From NCBI GenBank assembly GCA_963742035.1, contig CAVUKH010000008.1:124001-188000 (forward strand): a DNA stretch of 64,000 nt. Direction: 5' to 3'. The notes beneath the pieces were generated by a model. That model did not search any database. It was given only the letters and a program-made list of their open reading frames with translations, and was not told the DNA's origin. Below, in pieces: positions 32,911 through 39,426 of this stretch (position 1 is the first letter of the stretch; each line of letters starts with the position of its first letter). The stretch comes from Bog-473 sp963742035 (GTDB lineage Bacteria; Actinomycetota; Acidimicrobiia; Acidimicrobiales; RAAP-2). The position numbers were made by a program, and so were the translations under genes.

Positions 32911-32917
32911 CCTCCTC

Positions 32918-33415
32918 GTGGTCCCCGGCAACCGTCCATCGAGCGTGGTACCGACATCGGTGGGGCTCGGTGCGGCGCTCAGGCGCGCATGGCTCGGTTA
33001 CCAGCTTCGGTTGGACCAGGCCATGGCCGAAGCGGGGTTCGGCGAACGAAGGTTCCCCGACGGCCGTGTCCTGCGAGTGTGCTCAGGTGCGGCGGGGACG
33101 ACCATCTCGGCCATAGGACGAGAGCTCGGCATCACCAGACAGGGCGCTGGCAAGGTCGTGGCACACCTGCGTGATCACGGCTATGTCCGGGTGACGGATT
33201 CGGCCGCCAGCAAGAGGGAGAAGTCGGTCGTGCTGACGCCCATGGGTGTCGACTACCTGGCGCACCAGCGCGCGGCGACCCAGGCGATCGAGGACGAAGT
33301 GCGGGCCGAACTCGGGGACGCGACGCTCACTGCGCTGGGCGCGTTGCTCGAGGCGTTGGATGCCGGGGAGGGGGTGCTCCTCCGCGCCTACCTTCGTCGC
33401 TCGTCGAGCATCTGA
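32918..33415 (+). CDS. MarR-family transcriptional regulator
   Basis: A 165-residue winged-helix regulator. The DNA-binding part is about 60-125: TISAIGRELGITRQGAGKVVAHL is the helix-turn-helix and DHGYVRVTDSAASKREKSVVL the wing (quoted in parts: GITRQGAGKVV; SKREKSVVLTPMG). Helices at both ends form the dimer. GTG start with TAACAT seven bases upstream and no Shine-Dalgarno. The dyad operator between this gene and the phospholipase-like gene is the likely site of autoregulation and of control of the enzyme. Confidence 0.87.
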   Translation: MVPGNRPSSVVPTSVGLGAALRRAWLGYQLRLDQAMAEAGFGERRFPDGRVLRVCSGAAGTTISAIGRELGITRQGAGKVVAHLRDHGYVRVTDSAASKREKSVVLTPMGVDYLAHQRAATQAIEDEVRAELGDATLTALGALLEALDAGEGVLLRAYLRRSSSI

Positions 33416-33587
33416 CCCTGGGTCGGGGTGGCGACGTCGCGGCCACATCTCAGTTGATGAGATTCCCTCAAGCAACCGGTGAGACCGCCACAGCACATCG
33501 GACGTGTCCTCGATGGTAGAGGTCTCGAGCACGGAAGACGATCCGGTAGCCGGCTCCACGTTGCGGTCCAACCCCAACCCCCTCTGG

Positions 33588-35609
33588 TCAGCGCTGGTCC
33601 CCTCCAAGGAGCGACAGCCTGTCACCGGCTTCGAGCACCAGATCGCCGGTCGGAGTCAGAACCTCACCACTGCGCGCGATCGAGGTGACCAGTGTGCCGT
33701 CTGGAAGGTCGGCGGCCCGCAGCGCTTGGCCAGCAAGGCCCGAACGCTCCGTGACCGCGAGCTCGAATGCACCGGTGGCGACCCCGAGCGCACTCACCCG
33801 CTGAGCCGAGGCCAATAACTCCGCACGGTAGGCGGCGACGACGTCCGAGATCGACATGGTCCCGACGACTCGCCGCTCGTCGTCGAGAACACTCACCCAG
33901 GACATGTCCGCAGACGTGATCGCCTCCAACGCGGCGTCGAGTCGGCTGTCCGTCGTGACGACGGGTGCGCCCGCGTCCGCCACGTCACCAACTCGAATCC
34001 CCGGATGCGCCGAGTTCACGAGCTCGATCACGGCGACCGTGCCCTCAAAACGCCCAGCCGCGTCGACCACGGGCGCGCCGCTGACGCCGGCCGCCTGGCT
34101 GAGTTCGACGGCTTCGCTCGCCGACGCCGAGTTGGGCAGCACAAGCCGAGGGGCGGCCATGGCGTGTGCCGTAGGGATGGTCGCCAGCAAGGGCAGCCCA
34201 GCGGTGAGGCGACGCGCTTCGGTGTCGGCGCGGCTGCGGATCTGACTCCGATAGATGGTGTCGTCGAAGTGGTGCACGATCAGCCATGCCAGACCGACCC
34301 CGACCAGAGCAGGCGTGAGGATCGAGAGACTTCCTGTCATCTCGGCCACCATCAACATCACCGCCAGAGGCGCCCGCGAGATGCTGCCGAAGCAGCACAT
34401 CATGCCCACGATGACATAGGGCGAAGGATCGTGACCCATCGAAGGCGCGATGGGCTCGAAGAGTCGCCACACCGCCCCGCCCATGAAGGCGCCGATCACC
34501 ATGCCAGGCCCGAAGATCCCACCTGATCCACCACTGCCGATGGAGAGTCCGGTCGCCACGATGCGAGCGAAGGGCACAATGAGGACGATCCACAGAGGGA
34601 TGCCCAGCAGCTCGGGCCCGAGCGACTTCTGGATCCAGCCATACCCGGTACCGAGGACCTCTGGGATGGCGATCCCGATCGCGCCCACCATCAGGCCGCC
34701 GATAGCTGGCTTGATCCACTTCGGCAGACGGGGAACGGCGGCCGAGATCTGGGCGATGCCGTAGAACCCCTTGGCATAGAGGATGCCCATCAGGCCTCCA
34801 AGGATGCCGATGAGGGCGAACCACCCGAGCTGCGCAGGATCACCGAATCGGTACGAGCCCACGTAACCGAAAAGTGGGCCGAAGCCTTCGACCGATCCGA
34901 AGACGGCATAGCTGACCGACGACGCGATGAAGCAGGGCAATAATGCAGCCGGGTCGAAGTCGTCGCGGTAGAGAATTTCGGCGGCCAGCACGGCTCCACC
35001 GAGCGGTGCTCCGAAGATTGCACCGATACCTGAGCCAATCCCGGTGGCCACCGCGATACGACCGTCCGCTGGATCGAGGTCGAGCACGCGCGTCAGCAAC
35101 GAGCCGAACCCTGCGCCGATCTGGCCCGTCGGGCCCTCGCGTCCGCCCGAACCACCCGAGCCGACGGTGAGAGCCGATGCGACGATCTTCACGATCACCG
35201 CGCGGAAGCGCACGCCCTTGGGATTGTGGTGCACTGCCGAGATGGCGGCGTCCGTACCGTGGCCTTCGGCTTCGGGGGCGAAGCGGTAGACCAACATCGC
35301 GCCGAGAAGCGCACCGGAGCCCGCTACCAATGGAAGGGCCCACGGCCGGGCTGCGTGAGCGGATCCGGCGGCGTGCCCCTCCGCCGCTGGCGTTGGCACG
35401 CTGTAGCCGGCCAGGATCTCCAAGAAGAAGTGGGTGCAGAAGCGCAGCGCCTCGTAGAAGACAACGGCGCCGAGCCCTGCGATGGCGCCGATCGTGACGC
35501 CGACGATGATCCAACGCTGTAGATACGACGCCGAACGAAGCCACCGACCAACCGCTGCAGCGCTGCCGCGGGCGCGAACCGAGCGGCCCGGATGGGGGGT
35601 CACGCCCAT
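33588..35609 (-). CDS. CLC-family chloride channel/transporter with CBS pair and TrkA-C domain
   Basis: A 673-residue membrane protein. The CLC core (about 30-450) contains the selectivity motifs GSGGSGGREGP (150-160), with the gating glutamate E158, and GSGGSGGIFGPGMVIGA further on. The internal proton glutamate of ClcA-type exchangers (second Glu of the IIEEM motif) is replaced: the aligned segment is GAVLAAEILYR, with Ile after a single Glu. Two CBS domains (about 475-605) and a TrkA-C-like ligand domain (about 610-673) follow. The gene lies 23 bp after a MarR regulator. Acid tolerance or anion balance are plausible roles. Confidence 0.93.
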   Translation of the reverse strand: MGVTPHPGRSVRARGSAAAVGRWLRSASYLQRWIIVGVTIGAIAGLGAVVFYEALRFCTHFFLEILAGYSVPTPAAEGHAAGSAHAARPWALPLVAGSGALLGAMLVYRFAPEAEGHGTDAAISAVHHNPKGVRFRAVIVKIVASALTVGSGGSGGREGPTGQIGAGFGSLLTRVLDLDPADGRIAVATGIGSGIGAIFGAPLGGAVLAAEILYRDDFDPAALLPCFIASSVSYAVFGSVEGFGPLFGYVGSYRFGDPAQLGWFALIGILGGLMGILYAKGFYGIAQISAAVPRLPKWIKPAIGGLMVGAIGIAIPEVLGTGYGWIQKSLGPELLGIPLWIVLIVPFARIVATGLSIGSGGSGGIFGPGMVIGAFMGGAVWRLFEPIAPSMGHDPSPYVIVGMMCCFGSISRAPLAVMLMVAEMTGSLSILTPALVGVGLAWLIVHHFDDTIYRSQIRSRADTEARRLTAGLPLLATIPTAHAMAAPRLVLPNSASASEAVELSQAAGVSGAPVVDAAGRFEGTVAVIELVNSAHPGIRVGDVADAGAPVVTTDSRLDAALEAITSADMSWVSVLDDERRVVGTMSISDVVAAYRAELLASAQRVSALGVATGAFELAVTERSGLAGQALRAADLPDGTLVTSIARSGEVLTPTGDLVLEAGDRLSLLGGDQR

Positions 35610-35632
35610 CCCGTCCTCGCCCGGACGCGAAC

Positions 35633-36118
35633 TCAGAGGTCCCAGCCCGTGCTCCAGTCCTGCTCGGGCACTTCACCCGCGGTCTCGCCCAAGTGTCTCA
35701 GCGCGTCGACGACCCCTCCCCGGGACTCGCTGGGGATGGTGGCGACGAGTTGCTCGATCTCGGCGCGGCGCCGAACCGTCACCGCGTCGACCAGGCGCCG
35801 GCCCCCCGGGGACAGGGCAATGCGGACCTGGCGCCGGTCGCGCCGGTCGGTTCGACGTGTCACGAGGCCCTTTTTGACCAGGCGGTCGCACATTCTCGAG
35901 GCGGTGGGGGGAGTGACCGAGACGGCGTCGGCCAGTGCGGCGACGCCCTGAGGGCCTCGAGAGGCCAGCACAACCAGAGAGCGGTACTGGGTGAGGGTGA
36001 CCTCTTCTCCCACGTCAGCGAGGGAGCGTGCCGCGACGGCGACCAGTACCCGGCTGGCGCTGAGCACGGCATCGACCAGCTGGTCTTCAGAGTGAGAGGC
36101 GACCAGAAGCTCTTGCAT
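35633..36118 (-). CDS. MarR-family transcriptional regulator
   Basis: A 161-residue regulator: dimerisation helix at the N-terminus, then TLTQYRSLVVLASRGPQGV, the helix-turn-helix SVTPPTASRMCDRLVKKGLV and the wing RRTDRRDRRQVRIALSPGG. The ATG start follows directly after a small dyad ACAA-CTA-TTGT (36122-36132), a possible autoregulatory site. It is the gene immediately upstream of the CLC protein in the same direction, so regulation of chloride transport is a reasonable inference. The longer in-frame reading to 36253 lacks support. Confidence 0.88.
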   Translation of the reverse strand: MQELLVASHSEDQLVDAVLSASRVLVAVAARSLADVGEEVTLTQYRSLVVLASRGPQGVAALADAVSVTPPTASRMCDRLVKKGLVTRRTDRRDRRQVRIALSPGGRRLVDAVTVRRRAEIEQLVATIPSESRGGVVDALRHLGETAGEVPEQDWSTGWDL

Positions 36119-36228
36119 ATGACAACTATTGTGCAGGCTATGGATCTCCGGCGCAAGCTGGTGCTCCTGGGAGCTGGGAGCGTTGTGTCGACGGCGTCGC
36201 GCTCGGAGTGGGGTTTCCGTCCGGTGTG

Positions 36229-36600
36229 AGCCCCGCCGGTCCACCGCCGGCATCCATCGGCGAGGCGATGGTCCGCGCCGTCCAGTCCGGCCATCTCGAA
36301 GCGTCCTTCGGCGATCAGGACGGCCGGCGCGTCACCTCGGACAGCTTTGACGGCAAGGCCGGCGTCTCGGTGACCCTGATCGCTTCGCGTCAGGTGGAAT
36401 GCCCATCAAGCCCCGGCGCTCGACACCCTTGGAGGCAGCCGCACGCGCGAGGCACCTCGAGACAAGGGGCCATTGTCGAGGCGACTGTCTCATCCGGGCG
36501 AGACACAGCGGGTGGCCGACTACGCCCAGCGATATCGAGACAGGAACGACTTCCGTCTCAAGTGCGCCGACCCGAAGTCTCAGGCAGACCGACCTGCACG
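36229..36600 (+). pseudogene. Possible decayed gene with frameshifts, between MarR and acyl-CoA dehydrogenase
   Basis: The 511-bp gap holds protein-like fragments in three successive plus-strand frames. First: EAMVRAVQSGHLEASFGDQDGR and SFDGKAGVSVTLIASRQVE (36262-36395). Then: STPLEAAARARHLETRGHC (36414-36470). Then: HPGETQRVADYAQRYRDRND (36492-36551). Codon usage in the first fragment is GC-rich at third positions like a real gene. I do not recognise the family. It may be a gene disrupted by small indels, or chance. Confidence 0.35.
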
Positions 36601-36629
36601 ACGGGTCAGATCCTCTTCTCCCCAGTCGA

Positions 36630-37844
36630 TCAGTTGATGTGAATCCCCGAGATGGCCCGGGAGATCACGAGGCGCTGGATCTCGGACGTCCCTTCGAAGA
36701 TGGTGTAGATCTTTGAGTCACGGTGCCACTGCTCGACGGGGTTCTCCCGGACGTAGCCGTAGCCACCGAGGATCTGGATCGCCTGGTCGGTCACCCAGAC
36801 GGCGTTCTCGCCGGCGTAGAGCTTGGACATGGAGCCCTCGCCGTTTTCGAACTTCTTGCCCGTGCTGGCCATGTTGGCGGCGCGGTGCACCAGCAGCCGG
36901 GCGGCGTCGGTGTGCATCTTCATGTCGGCCAGCTTGAAGGCGATGGCCTGGTTCTCGATGATGGCCCGGCCGAACTGCTTGCGTTCCTTGGCGTACTCGA
37001 GGGCGTACTCGTAGGCGGCCCGGGCAATACCCACAGCCTGCGCGCCGACAATGGGCCGGGACGCCTCGAAGGTGGCCATGGCAGCCTGCGTGGAGGTCTT
37101 CTTCCCCTCCTTGGCGCGGGCCAGGCGCTCGTCGAGCTTCTCCTTGCCACCGAGGAGGCAGCGCCCCGGTACCCGGCAGTCCTGGAGGACGACCTCGGCG
37201 GTGTGCGACGCCCGGATCCCCATCTTCTTGAACTTCTGGCCCTGGGAGATGCCGGGCGTTCCCTCCGGCACCACGAAGCTGGCCTGGCCGCGGCTCCCGA
37301 GCGACGGGTCGACCGAGAGAACCAGCACGTGGGTGTTGGCGATGCCCCCGTTGGTGATCCACGTCTTCGTGCCGTTGAGCACCCACTCGTCCTTGGCCTC
37401 GTCGTAGACCGCCCGCGACTTCAGCGACGAGACGTCCGAACCCGCGTCGGGCTCGGAGACGCCGAACGCCGCCAGCTTGACGTCGTCGGGCGTGCCGAAG
37501 CACTGGGGGATCCATTCGCCGATCTGGTCGGACGTCCCGTTGGCGAAGATCCCGGCCACGGCCAGGGTCGAGCCGAAGATCGCCAACGCGATGCCGGCAT
37601 CGCCCCAGCTCATCTCCTCGTTGACCAGGCACATGAGCAGGCCGGTCGGGTCCGAGAAGCACTGGGCGACGAAGTCGAAGGAGTACAGGCCGTTCTTGGC
37701 CGCCTCTTCGATGATGGGCCAGGGGGTCTCCTCCCGCTCGTCCCATTCGGGGCCTGCTGGACGCACGACGTTCTCGGCGAACTCGTGCACCCACTTGACG
37801 ATCTGGAGCTGGTCCTCGTTCAGCTCGAGGGAGTAGTCGGACAT
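36630..37844 (-). CDS. Acyl-CoA dehydrogenase
   Basis: A 404-residue FAD enzyme of fatty-acid or branched-chain acyl-CoA oxidation. Family blocks include AFGVSEPDAGSDVSSLKSRA, TWITNGGIANTHVLVL, KMGIRASHTAEVVLQDCRVP, ERKQFGRAII, QILGGYGY and the catalytic base region IFEGTSEIQRLVISR with its glutamate. It passes electrons to EtfAB (etfB at the left edge). The ATG is supported by AAGGAGGG seven bases upstream. A perfect palindrome about 91 bp upstream is the probable operator. Confidence 0.95.
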   Translation of the reverse strand: MSDYSLELNEDQLQIVKWVHEFAENVVRPAGPEWDEREETPWPIIEEAAKNGLYSFDFVAQCFSDPTGLLMCLVNEEMSWGDAGIALAIFGSTLAVAGIFANGTSDQIGEWIPQCFGTPDDVKLAAFGVSEPDAGSDVSSLKSRAVYDEAKDEWVLNGTKTWITNGGIANTHVLVLSVDPSLGSRGQASFVVPEGTPGISQGQKFKKMGIRASHTAEVVLQDCRVPGRCLLGGKEKLDERLARAKEGKKTSTQAAMATFEASRPIVGAQAVGIARAAYEYALEYAKERKQFGRAIIENQAIAFKLADMKMHTDAARLLVHRAANMASTGKKFENGEGSMSKLYAGENAVWVTDQAIQILGGYGYVRENPVEQWHRDSKIYTIFEGTSEIQRLVISRAISGIHIN

Positions 37845-37934
37845 GGTGCGCCCTCCTTGTGCGACCCCGGCTGCGGCCGGAGCCCTGCGTTCGAATGCTC
37901 GCCACGCCCGGCGCGACAAACTTGTGGATTCCTT

Positions 37935-37952
37935 GGTTACTACACAGTAACC
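37935..37952. promoter_or_regulatory. Palindromic operator upstream of the acyl-CoA dehydrogenase
   Basis: GGTTACT (37935-37941) and AGTAACC (37946-37952) form perfect 7-bp arms around ACAC. On the minus strand TACTGT (37944-37949), a TANNNT -10 candidate, lies inside it. The form is typical of TetR- or GntR-type sites controlling fatty-acid genes. Confidence 0.6.
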
Positions 37953-38008
37953 TGAGGTCCGTCGAGACGTCCAGGCATGCCTGGAAAATGGCCGTTGAAC
38001 TGGGGTGA

Positions 38009-39406
38009 TCAGCGACGGATGGCGGTGCCGTTCGGGGTGTCCTCGACGGTCCACCCACGGGCCACCAGCTCGTCCCGCAGGGCGTCGGCGCGGGCGAAGT
38101 CCCGGTCGCGTCGGGCCCGGTCCCGCTCGGACACGAGCTCCGCCGACTCGTCGTCGACGTCGCTGTCCGCCGACCGGAGCGACAGCCCGAGTGCCGCAGC
38201 GAGCACCGCTGCCGTGTGGGCGAGGCGACCCGCATCTTCCCCATCGTCGGCATCGGAGGCGGCGTTCGCCGCCGTCACGAGTTCGAAGACGCCTGCCAGC
38301 GCGCCGGGGGTGTCGAGGTCGTCGTCCATCCGCTCTCGGAAGGCGGCCAGCGCGCCAGGCTCCAGACCGGTCGCAGGGGGCGTCCCCTCGACGACGAACC
38401 CGCCGGCGGTCTGCGCCAGGAGGTCGGCCACGGGGAACCGCCGCGCCAGCCCGTCCAGTCGGGCCAGGGCCTTCTCGGCATCGGCCAGGGTCTCGGGGGT
38501 CACTTCGATCGGCGAGCGGTAGTGGGCCCGGAGCACCAGCAACCGGTAGGCCCGGGCGTCGTGGCGGGACAGGAGATCGGGCAGCGTGGTGAAGTTGCCC
38601 AGCGATTTGGACATCTTCGTGCCCTCGACCTCCACCCAGCCGTTGTGCATCCAATGCCGAGCGAAAGCCCTGCCGTCGGCGACCGCCTGGGCTCGCTCGT
38701 TCTCGTGGTGGGGGAACTTCAGGTCCTGCCCGCCGCCGTGGAGGTCGAAGCTCTCGCCCAGCAGGTCGAGCGACATGACCACGCACTCGGTGTGCCACCC
38801 CGGCCGCCCCGGCCCCCACGGTGAATCCCAGCTCGGCTCCCCCTCCTTGGCCTTCTTCCACAAGGCGAAGTCGAGCGGTGAACGCTTCTCCTCGTTGGCC
38901 TCGACTCGTGCTCCGACCTGCAACGATTCCAGCGACTGCTGGGCGAGCAGGCCGTAGCCGTCGACCTTGGAGACCTCCAGGTACACGCCGTCGGGCGTCT
39001 CGTAGGCCTTGTCCAGGGACACCAGCTCGCCCACCAGCGCGACCATGTCCTCGATGTACTGCGTGGCGTGGGGGATCTCGTGCGGGCGCAGGTCACCCAG
39101 TGCGTCCATCGACTCCCACCACCGGGTCTCGAATTCGGCGGCCACGTCGGACTCGGTCCGCCCGAGCTCGGCCGCCCGCTTGATGATGTTGTCGTCGACG
39201 TCGGTGACGTTCGCCACGTGGTGCACCGTCAGCCCGGTGAAGCTCAGGTACCTCCGGAGGATGTCGAAGGTCAGGTTGGCCCGCCCGTGGCCGATGTGGG
39301 GCATGTCGTACACCGTGGGGCCGCAGACGTACATCGACACCTCTCCCTCGGTGCGATGTTCCAACGGGCGGACCGTACCCGTGGCGGTGTCGTGCAGGCG
39401 TAGCAC
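38009..39406 (-). CDS. cysS: Cysteinyl-tRNA synthetase
   Basis: A 465-residue class I synthetase with the HIGH motif in MPHIGHGRANLTFD, the zinc-site cysteine in MYVCGPTVYD, GWHTECVVMS, HHENERAQ, and the KMSKS loop in EGTKMSKSLGNF. The C-terminal anticodon-binding region extends to RARRDRDFARADALRDEL and ends WTVEDTPNGTAIRR, so it is full-length CysS and not the shorter mycothiol ligase MshC. GTG start with TACCGT six bases upstream. It diverges from valS with only 20 bp between the start codons. Confidence 0.96.
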   Translation of the reverse strand: MLRLHDTATGTVRPLEHRTEGEVSMYVCGPTVYDMPHIGHGRANLTFDILRRYLSFTGLTVHHVANVTDVDDNIIKRAAELGRTESDVAAEFETRWWESMDALGDLRPHEIPHATQYIEDMVALVGELVSLDKAYETPDGVYLEVSKVDGYGLLAQQSLESLQVGARVEANEEKRSPLDFALWKKAKEGEPSWDSPWGPGRPGWHTECVVMSLDLLGESFDLHGGGQDLKFPHHENERAQAVADGRAFARHWMHNGWVEVEGTKMSKSLGNFTTLPDLLSRHDARAYRLLVLRAHYRSPIEVTPETLADAEKALARLDGLARRFPVADLLAQTAGGFVVEGTPPATGLEPGALAAFRERMDDDLDTPGALAGVFELVTAANAASDADDGEDAGRLAHTAAVLAAALGLSLRSADSDVDDESAELVSERDRARRDRDFARADALRDELVARGWTVEDTPNGTAIRR

Positions 39407-39426
39407 CCGGGTACGGTAACCCGATC
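39407..39426. promoter_or_regulatory. Ultra-short divergent promoter region of cysS and valS
   Basis: The whole spacer is 20 bp. TACCGT for cysS (39413-39418, minus strand) ends six bases before its GTG. TACGGT for valS (39412-39417, plus strand) ends nine bases before its ATG. The two hexamers overlap almost completely within an imperfect palindrome, CGGGTACGGTAACCCG. Confidence 0.5.

Noticed and set aside
33447..33463. ATCTCA-GTTGA-TGAGAT hairpin between the convergent MarR and CLC genes as a terminator
   Set aside because: The stem is only six pairs, AT-rich and without a T-tract, so it is too weak to call.
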